The translations under genes and the position numbers were made by a program. The notes under the pieces are model-generated. The model was not told the origin of the DNA, did not search any database, and was given only the letters and a program-made list of their open reading frames with translations. Below are positions 24,794-33,007 of a stretch of 64,000 nt of DNA, one piece after another (positions within the stretch are counted from its first letter, which is position 1; each line of letters begins with the position of its first letter). Source of the stretch: Lentzea xinjiangensis (GTDB taxonomy: Bacteria; Actinomycetota; Actinomycetes; Mycobacteriales; Pseudonocardiaceae); the NCBI RefSeq assembly GCF_900110955.1, contig NZ_FOFR01000010.1:62001-126000 (forward strand), in the 5' to 3' direction.

Positions 24794-25838
24794 TCACGTC
24801 GGCGGTGCCGGGGCTCGCCTCGCCCCGCAGCACGGCCCGCCACACGGCCACCAGCTCGTCCGGGCCCCGGTGCTCGGCGATGGCCACCCGGTCGCGGGCC
24901 TGCGCGGTGAAATCCCGCCAGGCCTCGCCGAACCGCCGGGCCAGGCCGTCGGACCCCCAGTCGGCGGTCCGCTCGCGCAGCCGCCGGGGCGCGGAGAAGA
25001 ACTCGGTCCGCGGGTCGGACGGGGCCGCCTGGTGGGTGAGGCCGACCGAGATGTCCGCGACCAGGTCCGCGCCGAGGCGGTCGTGCAGCGCCGAACGCAC
25101 CTCCTGGGAACCGCTGAAGTCCAGGTACACGCTCGGTTCGACGTCCACGGCGGCGTCATGGGGCAGCACGGTGTCGTAGAGGCCCAGGCCGGTCGTGAAC
25201 TCCACGTTGCGGGGCGAGGTCAGGCCCACCAGCCGGACGCCGCTCCCGCGCAGGCACTGCGCCGTGCCGAACGCCGTCTTGCTGGAGGCGGAGGAGATCA
25301 CCACGGTGCGGGCGCCGTGGAACCCGTTGTCCACCAGTTGGTCGGCGAGCAGGAACGACGTCAGGAACAGCGGCCGGTACAGCACCTGGAGGTCTTCCAG
25401 GTCCGGGTCGTAGGCGGGGTCGCCGCCCGTGACGAGGTAGCTGTTGTACGCGGCCGGCAGGTCGGCGCGGTGGTCCGCGGTGTCGGCGAAGCCGGCCGAG
25501 GTCAGCCTGGCGCGCACGACGAGGTGGCTCGCCATCGGCAGGTAGCCGTAGACGCGGGTGCCGGCGGGCAGAGCGTCCACAGTGGAGCCGATGACGTCGG
25601 CGAAGCCCCACAGCGGGATCACGCCCTGGCGAGGGCCGCCGGCGGGGAAGAAGTCCCAGTAGCCGAACTGATCGCCGATCACGCCGTAGGTGACGTTGTT
25701 GGCGGTGAGGCCGACGCGGTGCACGCGCAGCAGCACCTCGCAGTCGGACAGCTCGGACAGCTCGGGCAGCCGGTCGTGCAGGACTTCGGTTCGGGCGAGG
25801 TCGTCGCGGTCGACGACGACGGTCCAGCGGCTGTTCAT
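24783..25838 (-). CDS. DUF2855 family protein
   Basis: This 351-aa protein looks like a divergent member of the medium-chain reductase fold: VLLRVHRVGLTANNVTYG, GVIPLWGFADVIGSTVDALP and VVISSASSKTAFG resemble the quinone-oxidoreductase layout but no clear GxGxxG loop is seen. DUF2855 proteins have no known reaction. ATG 25838 is 38 bp from the divergent TetR gene, so that regulator is the obvious candidate controller. Confidence 0.8.
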   Translation of the reverse strand: MNSRWTVVVDRDDLARTEVLHDRLPELSELSDCEVLLRVHRVGLTANNVTYGVIGDQFGYWDFFPAGGPRQGVIPLWGFADVIGSTVDALPAGTRVYGYLPMASHLVVRARLTSAGFADTADHRADLPAAYNSYLVTGGDPAYDPDLEDLQVLYRPLFLTSFLLADQLVDNGFHGARTVVISSASSKTAFGTAQCLRGSGVRLVGLTSPRNVEFTTGLGLYDTVLPHDAAVDVEPSVYLDFSGSQEVRSALHDRLGADLVADISVGLTHQAAPSDPRTEFFSAPRRLRERTADWGSDGLARRFGEAWRDFTAQARDRVAIAEHRGPDELVAVWRAVLRGEASPGTADVITF

Positions 25839-25876
25839 TGCCTGGGATCCCCTCGGTCGGGAGGTACGCTCCGGTC

Positions 25877-26443
25877 GTGACCGTGCCTGAAAGACTGATC
25901 GACGCCGCCACCCGCCTGTTCGCGGAAAAGGGCTACGAGCGGGTCGCCGTGCAGGAGATCGTGGAGAGCGCCGGTGTCACCAAAGGCGCTATGTACCACT
26001 ACTTCGGGTCGAAGGACGATCTGCTGCACGAGATCTACGGGCGGTTGCTGCGCTTGCAGACCGAACACCTGGAGAAGATCGCCGCGGCGGACGGGCCGGT
26101 CGTCAAGCGGCTGCGCGAAGCGGCGATCGACGTGATCGTCACGAGCATCGAGGACTTCGACGCCGCCAAGGTGTTCTTCCGCTCGATGAACCACCTCTCG
26201 GCCGACAAGCAGAGGGAGGTGCGGGCGGAGCGGCGGCGCTACCACGAGAAGTTCCGCGGCCTGGTCGAGGAGGGGCAGCGGGACGGCACCTTCCGCGCCG
26301 ACGTGCCGGCCGACGTGGCCACGTACTACTTCTTCGGGTCGTTGCACCAGCTGGGCACCTGGTACCGCCCGGACGGGGACATCCCGGCCGGGCGGCTGGC
26401 TGAGCACTACGCGGACCTGCTGATCCACAGCCTCAAGGCCTGA
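25877..26443 (+). CDS. TetR family regulator
   Basis: This 188-aa repressor has AATRLFAEKGYERVAVQEIV and AGVTKGAMYHYFGSKDDLL (about 8-50) and a C-terminal domain of the fatty-acid/KstR2-like group. GTG 25877 is taken as start; GTG 25883 is also possible, and GGGAGG lies upstream. It is divergent from DUF2855 and convergent with maoC, with which it shares a hairpin. Confidence 0.83.
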   Translation: MTVPERLIDAATRLFAEKGYERVAVQEIVESAGVTKGAMYHYFGSKDDLLHEIYGRLLRLQTEHLEKIAAADGPVVKRLREAAIDVIVTSIEDFDAAKVFFRSMNHLSADKQREVRAERRRYHEKFRGLVEEGQRDGTFRADVPADVATYYFFGSLHQLGTWYRPDGDIPAGRLAEHYADLLIHSLKA

Positions 26444-26482
26444 TCGTCAGCGTCATCGTCAGGGGACGATGACGCTGACGAT
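26443..26482. terminator. perfect 18-bp hairpin shared by tetR and maoC
   Basis: Positions 26443-26460 pair perfectly with 26465-26482 around an AGGG loop. The stem starts at the last base of the tetR stop codon and covers the last codons and stop of the convergent maoC gene, so it can end transcription in both directions. Confidence 0.75.
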
Positions 26483-26911
26483 CTCGGCCACGCACGCCGG
26501 CTTCTCGCTGCCCTCGATCTCGATGACGACCTTGGTCACGAGCTGCTTGCCCAGCGCGATGTCGGAGACGTCGAGCAGCTCGACCCCACCGCGCACCCTG
26601 GCGCCCACGAGCACCGGCTGCGGGAAGCGGACCTTGTTGCTGCCGTAGTTCACGCCCATCTTGATGTTCTTGACGGTGTAGACGTCGCGCACCAGGTACG
26701 GCACGAGCGACAGCGTCAGGTAGCCGTGCGCCACCGGTCCGCCGAACGGCCCCTGCTTCGCCTTCTCGACGTCGATGTGGATCCACTGGTGGTCCAGCGT
26801 CGCGTCGGCGAACAGGTTGACCTGCTCCTGCGTGATCTCGTGCCACTCGCCGAAACCGAGGTGCTCGCCCTTGGCCGCGACCAGCTCGTCGATGTTCTCG
26901 AAGGTGCGCAT
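26459..26911 (-). CDS. MaoC-family enoyl-CoA hydratase
   Basis: This 150-aa hot-dog-fold hydratase carries FADATLDHQWIHID, the active-site motif (catalytic D and H of the R-hydratase type), and GPVAHGYLTLSL. It lies 3 nt after the FabG-like gene, in one transcript under the operator at 27696-27711. The pair can interconvert 3-ketoacyl, R-3-hydroxyacyl and enoyl thioesters, complementing the dehydrogenase-thiolase operon. ATG 26911 is the natural start. Confidence 0.88.
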   Translation of the reverse strand: MRTFENIDELVAAKGEHLGFGEWHEITQEQVNLFADATLDHQWIHIDVEKAKQGPFGGPVAHGYLTLSLVPYLVRDVYTVKNIKMGVNYGSNKVRFPQPVLVGARVRGGVELLDVSDIALGKQLVTKVVIEIEGSEKPACVAEIVSVIVP

Positions 26912-26914
26912 GCG

Positions 26915-27667
26915 TCAGTCCTTCGGTCCGCCGGCGACGTAGATGACCTGGCCGGACACGAACCCGGCGCCCTCGCTGACGAGGAACGACGCGGTGTGCG
27001 CGATGTCCTCCGGCTGGCCGACGCGCGCGACCGGGATCGTCTGCGCGGCACCGTTGACGAGGTCCTCGAACGAGATCTTCATGCGCTCGGCGGTCGCCTT
27101 GGTCATCTCGGTGGCGATGAAGCCGGGCGCGATCGCGTTGACCGTGACGCCGAACTTGCCGAGCTCGATCGCGAGGGTCTTGGTGAAGCCCTGCAGACCG
27201 GCCTTGGCGGCGGAGTAGTTGGCCTGGCCGCGGTTGCCGAGCGCGGAGGTGGAGCTGAGGTTGACGATGCGGCCGAAGCCTTCCTTCGTCTGGTAGGCCT
27301 GCACGGCCTTGCTCATCAGGAACGCGCCGCGCAGGTGCACGTTCATGACCGTGTCCCAGTCGCTCGCGGACATCTTGAACAGCAGGTTGTCCCGCAGCAC
27401 GCCGGCGTTGTTGACCAGCACGGTCGGCGCGCCGAGCTCCTCGGCGACCTTCGCCACCGCGGCGTTGACCTGCTCCTCGTCGGCCACGTCGACCTTGAGG
27501 CCGACGGCGCGCCCACCGCCCGCGACGATCTTGTCGGCGCCCTCGAGCACACCCTGCTCATCGAGGTCGAGCAACGCGACGGCCAAGCCGTCCGCGGCGA
27601 GGCGCTGCGCGACGGCGGCACCGATTCCGCGAGCCGCGCCGGTGACGATGGCAACCCTGTCGGCCAC
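26915..27667 (-). CDS. 3-oxoacyl reductase (FabG-like SDR)
   Basis: This 250-aa SDR has TGAARGIG, NNAGVLRDNLLFKM, NLSSTSALG and YSAAKAG. The LRDNLLFKM and ELGKFGVTVNAIAPGFIATE segments are typical of FabG and of acyl-CoA reductases in steroid and fatty acid catabolism. GTG 27667 has GGAGG 4-5 nt upstream; the longer open frame begins far upstream inside the divergent gene and is not real. First gene of fabG-maoC behind a TetR operator. Confidence 0.88.
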   Translation of the reverse strand: MADRVAIVTGAARGIGAAVAQRLAADGLAVALLDLDEQGVLEGADKIVAGGGRAVGLKVDVADEEQVNAAVAKVAEELGAPTVLVNNAGVLRDNLLFKMSASDWDTVMNVHLRGAFLMSKAVQAYQTKEGFGRIVNLSSTSALGNRGQANYSAAKAGLQGFTKTLAIELGKFGVTVNAIAPGFIATEMTKATAERMKISFEDLVNGAAQTIPVARVGQPEDIAHTASFLVSEGAGFVSGQVIYVAGGPKD

Positions 27668-27695
27668 GGGTCCTCCTTCGTTGGGGGATGGTGAG

Positions 27696-27711
27696 CTAAG
27701 CAAGCGCTTAG
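27696..27711. promoter_or_regulatory. TetR-type operator between divergent SDR genes
   Basis: CTAAGCAAGCGCTTAG is a perfect-arm copy of the palindrome seen at 21076 and 21094. It lies 29 bp from the fabG-like start and 92 bp from the divergent SDR start, so it may control both. Confidence 0.8.
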
Positions 27712-27802
27712 TAACGTACCCATCAGTCCGCTTGACGTCCAGCGCTGTGCGGACGACCATACCGACTGGTCGGAATGTGGCTATTCGAGGAGGCAGGTGC
27801 CC

Positions 27803-28597
27803 GTGGAACTCACCGGCAAGGTCGCGATCGTCACCGGCGGCTCCAACGGCATCGGCGCCGCGGCCGCCCGGCGGCTGGCCTCGCTCGGCGTGCGCGTCGT
27901 CGTGGCCGACGTCGACGCCGACCAGGGCAAGGTCGTCGCCGACGAGGTCGGTGGCGTGTTCGTGCGCTGCGACGTGACGGTGCCCGCGGACTCGGCCTCG
28001 GCTGTGGAGGTCGCCGTCCGCGAGTTCGGCGGGCTCGACATCGCGTTCCTCAACGCGGGCATCGGCACCGGCTGTTCGCTGGGCGAGGACTTCGACGTCG
28101 AGACGTACCGCCGCGCGATGGCCATCAACCTCGACGGTGTGGTCTACGGCGCGCACTACGCGTTGCCGGCGGTGCGGGAGCGTGGCGGGCAGATCATCGC
28201 CACGGCCTCGATGGCCGGTCTCATGCCGATGCCCGGCGACCCGATCTACGGCGCCAACAAGGCCGCCGTCGTCGCCCTGGTCCGCGCGCTCGGCGGCGCC
28301 TACCCGGACGTCCGGGTCAACGCGCTCTGCCCCGCGTTCGCCGACACGAACATCATCACGCCGCTGCGCTCGACGCTGGAGGACATCGGCATGCCGATCC
28401 TGCCGGTGTCGGCCGTGGTGGACACGTTCATGTCCATTGTGGAAGGTTCGGGGACCGGGGAGGCGTGGTTCGTCCAGTCCGGCCGCCCGTCCGAGCCGTT
28501 CGGCTTCCGCAACCCGCCCGGTCCGCGCGCCGCCGACGGTTCCCGTCTCGACGCCGCGTGCAAGGACCCCGTTTCGATCGCGCTCAAGGAGAGCTGA
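27803..28597 (+). CDS. short-chain dehydrogenase
   Basis: This 264-aa SDR has TGGSNGIG, LNAGIGTG (variant of NNAG), TASMAGL and YGANKAA with Y-x-x-x-K. GAGGAGG at 27787-27793 favours GTG 27803 (9-nt spacing) over GTG 27797 (3 nt). The next gene starts one base after its stop. Substrate unknown; context suggests acyl-CoA or terpenoid oxidation. Confidence 0.85.
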   Translation: MELTGKVAIVTGGSNGIGAAAARRLASLGVRVVVADVDADQGKVVADEVGGVFVRCDVTVPADSASAVEVAVREFGGLDIAFLNAGIGTGCSLGEDFDVETYRRAMAINLDGVVYGAHYALPAVRERGGQIIATASMAGLMPMPGDPIYGANKAAVVALVRALGGAYPDVRVNALCPAFADTNIITPLRSTLEDIGMPILPVSAVVDTFMSIVEGSGTGEAWFVQSGRPSEPFGFRNPPGPRAADGSRLDAACKDPVSIALKES

Positions 28598-28598
28598 C

Positions 28599-29570
28599 GT
28601 GCGTGCCATCCAGATCACCGAGTTCGGTGGACCCGAGGTGCTCCAGCAGGTGGAGCTGCCCGACCCGGTGGCGGGTGAGGGCGAGGTGCTGATCACCGTG
28701 TCCCGCGCCGGCCTCAACTACGCCGACACGCACCAGGCGGAGAACTCCTACCTCGCCCGCATGACCCTGCCGCTGGTGCCGGGCGGTGAGGTCGCCGGCA
28801 CCACCCCGGACGGCCGCCGCGTCGTCGCGCTGACCAAGAACTCCGGCGGCTATGCGGAGAAAGCCGTCGCGCCCGCGCTGACGACCTTCGACGTGCCCGA
28901 CGGCGTCGACGACCTGACCGCGCTCTCGATGGTCGTGCAGGGCGCCACGGCCTGGTTGCTGCTGCGGAAGTCGACGCACATGGAACCCGGCGAGTCGGTC
29001 GTCGTGCACGCCGCCGCCGGTGGCGTGGGAACGATCGCCGTCCAGCTCGCCAAGCTGTGGGGCGCCGGTCGCGTGATCGCCACCGCCTCGTCCGAGGACA
29101 AGCGGAAGCTGGCCCTGGACCTCGGCGCGGACGTGGCCGTGGACTCGCGCGCCGAGGACATGACCGCCGCGTTGATCGAAGCCAACTCCGGACGGCGGGT
29201 CGACGTCGTCCTGGACATGACCGGAGGGACGACCACTGATCAGTCGCTGGTGGCGCTGGCTCCGTTCGGGCGGCTTGCGTTTTATGGCATGGCCTCGCGG
29301 GAAAGGCCGAAGCCGGTTGACCTCGGGTCGCTGCTGGTGCACTCCACGGCCGTTGCGGGTATGTGGCTGCCCCACGCGTTGAAGATCCGTGACGCCGAGC
29401 ACGGGACGCTGGCTCATCGGGCCATGGCCGAGCTGTTCTCGCTCGTGGTCGACGGGAAGTTGAAGGCTGTTCCCGGTGGGGAGTACGGGATGGGCGAGAT
29501 TCGGCAGGCCCATGAGGATCTCCGGTCTCGCCGGACTGCCGGGAAGCTGGTGCTCGACCCGTCTCGGTGA
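28599..29570 (+). CDS. NADPH:quinone oxidoreductase family protein
   Basis: This 323-aa zinc-free medium-chain reductase carries the GLNYADTHQAEN segment, VVQGATAWLLL and the NADPH loop HAAAGGVGTIAVQLAK, typical of quinone oxidoreductases and acyl-CoA reductases. GTG 28599 follows the SDR stop by one base. It is the distal gene of a two-gene unit divergent from fabG-maoC. The 3' end of the gene has less extreme codon use than its neighbours. Confidence 0.87.
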   Translation: MRAIQITEFGGPEVLQQVELPDPVAGEGEVLITVSRAGLNYADTHQAENSYLARMTLPLVPGGEVAGTTPDGRRVVALTKNSGGYAEKAVAPALTTFDVPDGVDDLTALSMVVQGATAWLLLRKSTHMEPGESVVVHAAAGGVGTIAVQLAKLWGAGRVIATASSEDKRKLALDLGADVAVDSRAEDMTAALIEANSGRRVDVVLDMTGGTTTDQSLVALAPFGRLAFYGMASRERPKPVDLGSLLVHSTAVAGMWLPHALKIRDAEHGTLAHRAMAELFSLVVDGKLKAVPGGEYGMGEIRQAHEDLRSRRTAGKLVLDPSR

Positions 29571-29573
29571 TTT

Positions 29574-29588
29574 CGGGGCTCCGCCCCG
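29574..29588 (+). terminator. compact GC hairpin after the oxidoreductase gene
   Basis: CGGGGC and GCCCCG pair around TCC, starting 4 nt after the stop codon. No T-run follows. Confidence 0.5.
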
Positions 29589-29758
29589 GACCCCGCCAAT
29601 CTGATCCAGGACCGGCCGGCGCCGCGCGTCTTGCGGCTTTGCCGGTGCCTCGCGCCTTGCCGCTCCCTCCGACCTCGCGGAAGTGTCAGACCCGCCTTGT
29701 ACGTTGGGTCGCGGGGGAGCCGAAATCCAAGGGGACCCCTGCGGGAGCTTGTAGGTAC

Positions 29759-29804
29759 ACGCCGAAGGGGCGGCCCGCGTCGTCGCGGGCCGCCCCTTCG
29801 GCGT
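29759..29804 (-). terminator. perfect 21-bp hairpin
   Basis: Positions 29759-29779 pair with 29784-29804 without mismatch around TCGT. It lies 10 nt past the stop of the minus-strand lysine-rich gene and faces the oxidoreductase gene on the other side, so it can serve both. Confidence 0.8.
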
Positions 29805-29813
29805 GCAGCGGTC

Positions 29814-30287
29814 TTACTCGGAGAGCTCGGCGAGCTGGGCCTTCACCCTGGCCAGCTCGGCCTCCAGCTCCTCCATGCGGGTGCGGTGCTGGTCGCGTGC
29901 CGCCTCGAGCACCGACTCGATGCCGTCCGCGATGTCCTCGTGCAGCTCCTTGGCCGCCTTCGCCACGGCGATGGCGGGAATGACCAGGCCCGACACGACT
30001 CGCTGCGTGCCGTGGACCAGGTCGGCCTGCCACTCGCCCTCGGCGGTGCCGGTCACCGTGAGCGTGAGCTCGACGGTGCGGGTCTTCTTCGCCGTGCTCT
30101 TGGCGCGGGCGGGCTTCGGCTTCTCCGCCTTGGGCGTCTCCGCCTTGGGCATCTCGGGCTTGGGCGCGGGCGTCTCGGCCTTCGGCGCCTCGGCCGGCTT
30201 GGGAGCCTCGGCCTCGGGGGCCTTCGCCGGAGTCTCCTCCACGACGGTCTCCTCGACTGCCTGCACCTCGGTGAGCGTGTCCGACAC
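29814..30287 (-). CDS. lysine/alanine/proline-rich protein with coiled-coil C-terminus
   Basis: This 157-aa protein has an acidic start, a low-complexity Ala/Pro/Lys/Glu repeat region (about 18-70, APKAETP-like repeats, basic at its end), then a folded part (TVELTLTVTGTAEGEWQADL) and a C-terminal heptad-rich helix (MEELEAELARVKAQLAEL). The layout recalls histone-tail-like actinobacterial proteins, but I do not recognise the family with confidence. GTG 30287 has AGAGGAAA upstream. A LexA-like palindrome lies 45 nt before the start, suggesting DNA-damage control. Confidence 0.7.
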   Translation of the reverse strand: MSDTLTEVQAVEETVVEETPAKAPEAEAPKPAEAPKAETPAPKPEMPKAETPKAEKPKPARAKSTAKKTRTVELTLTVTGTAEGEWQADLVHGTQRVVSGLVIPAIAVAKAAKELHEDIADGIESVLEAARDQHRTRMEELEAELARVKAQLAELSE

Positions 30288-30332
30288 GATCAGGTTTCCT
30301 CTCTCCGCAACGACGTGACCCCGCGCACAGAC

Positions 30333-30348
30333 TAGAACACGTGTTCGA
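30333..30348 (-). promoter_or_regulatory. LexA/SOS-like box
   Basis: Read on the minus strand the site is TCGAACACGTGTTCTA, matching the actinobacterial LexA consensus TCGAAC-N4-GTTCGA at 11 of 12 fixed positions. It lies 45 nt upstream of the 157-aa protein start, a usual promoter position. Confidence 0.55.
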
Positions 30349-30380
30349 TCAGACGTGAACGGGGTCAGCGCAGAGCCTAG

Positions 30381-30602
30381 TCAGTAGGGAGGGAGCTGCA
30401 CGCGCCACTGCCGTTCGACGTCGAGGACGCCGGGGACGGAGAGCAGCGCCGGGATGGCGCGGACCTGCACGGTGCCGGTCACCACGCCCAGGGCCTCCAG
30501 GACCGTGTCGACGACCAGGCCCGCCTCCCGCAGGTCGTCGAGCACCTGCGGGAGGCTGTCCCCGGCCACGGAGACCATCACCTGGTCCACCGCGGAAGGC
30601 AT
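30381..30602 (-). CDS. 73-aa inhibitor I9/propeptide-like protein coupled to the subtilase
   Basis: The ORF begins on the base after the peptidase stop codon (TAG then ATG), so translation is coupled. Its pattern, QVMVSVAGDSLPQVLDDLRE then AIPALLSVPGVLDVER and a C-terminal QLPP, resembles the ferredoxin-like I9 propeptide/inhibitor domains of subtilases, whose C-terminal strand sits in the active site. It is made as a separate protein instead of an N-terminal propeptide. A role as trans inhibitor or folding chaperone is inference. Confidence 0.65.
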   Translation of the reverse strand: MPSAVDQVMVSVAGDSLPQVLDDLREAGLVVDTVLEALGVVTGTVQVRAIPALLSVPGVLDVERQWRVQLPPY

Positions 30603-31766
30603 CTACGGAGCCTGGACGAGTCCGGTGCCGATGTCGGTGGACGGCAGCGGGAGGCGCTGGGCCGTGCCCGCCAGGCGGGCCCACAGCTCGTAGCCCCTGG
30701 CGCCCGTCTTCTCCGCGATCAGCACCGCCACGCCGGCCACGTGCGGGGTGGCCATCGAGGTTCCGCGCAGGCGGCGGTACTTCTCCGGGAGCTTGAACGA
30801 CGAGTGGACGTCCACGCCCGGCGCGCAGATGTCGATCTGACCGATCTTGTCGGCCGAGCCCGAGGAGAACGAGGCGATCGCGCGGTTCACGTCGATCGCC
30901 GCCACGGCGATGATGCTGGGGCAGCGCGCGGGGTGGCCCACCGGGGCGATCCGCGCCGGGCGCGAGGAGGCGTTGCCCGCCGCGGCGATGATCAGGGTGC
31001 CCTTCGCCATCGCGCGCTGGGCGACGGTCTCGTAGATCTGCGAGTACGGCGTGCCCGCGGGGACGTCGGCGCCCAGGGACATCGAGATGATCGCGCAGCC
31101 GTTCGCGACCGCCCAGTCGATGCCGCCGAGGATGCCGCCGTCGGAACCGGAGCCCGCGTTCGAGAGCACCTTGCCCGCGAAGATCTCCGCCTCGTGGGCC
31201 ACGCCGTAGCCGGGCGGGGTGGCGGGCTTGCGCGGGCCCGCTGCCGTGCCGATGCAGTGCGTGCCGTGGCCGTGGCCGTCCTGCACGTCCTCGCCGGCGA
31301 TGAACGACTTCGTGGTGATCGCGCGGCCGGTGAAGTCCGGGTGGTCCTTCTCCCAGCCGGTGTCGAGGACCGCGATCTTGACGCCCTTGCCGGTGGCCGT
31401 GCTGACGTCCGCGCCGACCGCCTGCAACCCCCAGGTCAGCACGGACTCGTCGGCGGCCTGGCCAGGTTCCTCCGGCTCCTCCGCCGGTGCGGCGTCGAAG
31501 GCGTGCACGACGCGTTCCGGTTCGACGATCTGCACCGGGCCGGGACGCTCGGCGGCGCCGTTCAGCCCGGCCAGCAGGGCCGGGTCGCCGGACACGACGG
31601 CGACGCCGAGCTGGGGGAACACCTGCAGGGTGTCCGACCCGATCTCGCCGGTGTTCGGGTCGAACCCGGCGATCGCACCGAGCTCGGCCAGTCCTTCCTC
31701 GATGGCGTCTTCCTGCAACAGCACCAGGAACCGGCCTGTGGTCTCCACTTCCGCGGGTTCGGTCAT
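30603..31766 (-). CDS. S8 family serine peptidase (subtilase), apparently cytosolic
   Basis: This 387-aa subtilase has the complete triad: D135 (AVLDTG), H167 (GHGHGTHCIG) and S337 (GTSMATPHVAG), with oxyanion N265 (AAAGN). Residues 1-110 form an N-terminal region with its own alpha/beta pattern (GRFLVLLQED, GVAVVSG), perhaps a built-in propeptide, then an acidic linker. No signal peptide or membrane anchor is visible, so it probably acts inside the cell, which is unusual for the family. It is followed without a gap by the 73-aa inhibitor-like ORF. Confidence 0.88.
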   Translation of the reverse strand: MTEPAEVETTGRFLVLLQEDAIEEGLAELGAIAGFDPNTGEIGSDTLQVFPQLGVAVVSGDPALLAGLNGAAERPGPVQIVEPERVVHAFDAAPAEEPEEPGQAADESVLTWGLQAVGADVSTATGKGVKIAVLDTGWEKDHPDFTGRAITTKSFIAGEDVQDGHGHGTHCIGTAAGPRKPATPPGYGVAHEAEIFAGKVLSNAGSGSDGGILGGIDWAVANGCAIISMSLGADVPAGTPYSQIYETVAQRAMAKGTLIIAAAGNASSRPARIAPVGHPARCPSIIAVAAIDVNRAIASFSSGSADKIGQIDICAPGVDVHSSFKLPEKYRRLRGTSMATPHVAGVAVLIAEKTGARGYELWARLAGTAQRLPLPSTDIGTGLVQAP

Positions 31767-31829
31767 GACGATTCGCCCCTACTCTCCGTCCAAGCCCTAC
31801 TAGAGAGTCGTCACACCGAGGCGGTCGTT

Positions 31830-33002
31830 TCAGGCCATTTGCCTTCTCCGCTGGAAGAATTCCCCGATCGGCTCAACGTACTTGGCCGCGATCGGCCCCA
31901 GGATCGCCATCAAGAGCACGTAGGCGGTCGCGAGCGCCGCCAGTTCGCCGGCCACCTGACCGGACGCCACGGCCAGACCGGCGATGACGATGGAGAACTC
32001 ACCGCGCGCCACCAGTGCCGCGCCCGCACGCATGCGGCCCATCTTGCCGATGCCCTGCCTCCTGGCCGCCCACCAGCCCGTGACGACCTTCGTCGCCGTC
32101 GTGACGGCCGCCAGTGCCACGGCGATTCCCAGGACGGGTGGAATCGAGCGCGGGTCGGTGTTGAGCCCGAACACGACGAAGAACATCGCGGCGAACAGGT
32201 CGCGCAACGGCTCCAGCAACCGCGTCGCGTTCTCCGCCGTCGAGCCGGAGATCGCGATGCCGAGCAGGAACGCGCCGACCGCCGCCGACACCTGCAGCTC
32301 GGAGGCGACACCGGCCACGAGCAACGCCGAGCCGAGCAGCTTGAGCAGGAACACCTCGTGGTCCGGACTGTCCACAATGGCCGAGATGAACCGGCCGTAC
32401 TTCAACGCCACCACCAGGACCACGGTGATCGCGAGCAACGAGATGCCCACCGACGTGAGCCCGCCCAGGAAGCTCACGCCCGACAGCACGGCGGTCAGCA
32501 CCGGCAGGTACACGGCCATCGCGAGGTCTTCGAAGACGAGCACGGACAGCACGACCGGCGTCTCCCGGTTGCCCAGCCGGCCGAGGTCGCCGAGGACCTT
32601 CGCGACGATGCCCGACGACGAGATGTAGGTGACGCCCGCCATCGCGAGCGCGCCGACCGGGCCCCAGCCCAGCAGCAGCGCCGCGATCGCGCCCGGCGCC
32701 GCGTTCAGCACGAGGTCGAGCACGCCCGCCATCCACGAGCGCTTCAGGCCCGTGGTGAGCTCGGACGCCGAGTACTCGAGGCCGAGCAGCAGGAGCAGCA
32801 GCACCACGCCGATCTCGCTGGCGATGCGGGTGAACTCCTCGATGCCGTGCAGCGGCACGAAGCCGCCCACGCCGAAGCACAGACCGCCGATCAGGTAGAG
32901 CGGGATCGGCGAGATGCCCATCTTCCAGGCGACGCGGCCGAGCAGGCCGAGGCCGAAGAACACCGCGCCGAGCTGGATCATGGCCAGGGTTGTCTCATGC
33001 AC
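31830..33002 (-). CDS. khtU: K+/H+ antiporter membrane subunit (CPA2)
   Basis: This 390-aa protein with about 12 membrane helices is a CPA2-type cation:proton antiporter. Conserved segments include PLYLIGGLCFG, LGLEYSASEL, ISSSGIVAKVLGDLG and VFEDLAMAVYLP, plus RGEFSIVIAGLA near the end. It lacks the TrkA-N domain of KefB, and its regulator is encoded separately 5 nt upstream, which identifies a KhtTU system for potassium or ammonium efflux at high pH or stress. Confidence 0.88.
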   Translation of the reverse strand: MHETTLAMIQLGAVFFGLGLLGRVAWKMGISPIPLYLIGGLCFGVGGFVPLHGIEEFTRIASEIGVVLLLLLLGLEYSASELTTGLKRSWMAGVLDLVLNAAPGAIAALLLGWGPVGALAMAGVTYISSSGIVAKVLGDLGRLGNRETPVVLSVLVFEDLAMAVYLPVLTAVLSGVSFLGGLTSVGISLLAITVVLVVALKYGRFISAIVDSPDHEVFLLKLLGSALLVAGVASELQVSAAVGAFLLGIAISGSTAENATRLLEPLRDLFAAMFFVVFGLNTDPRSIPPVLGIAVALAAVTTATKVVTGWWAARRQGIGKMGRMRAGAALVARGEFSIVIAGLAVASGQVAGELAALATAYVLLMAILGPIAAKYVEPIGEFFQRRRQMA

Positions 33003-33007
33003 AGTGC

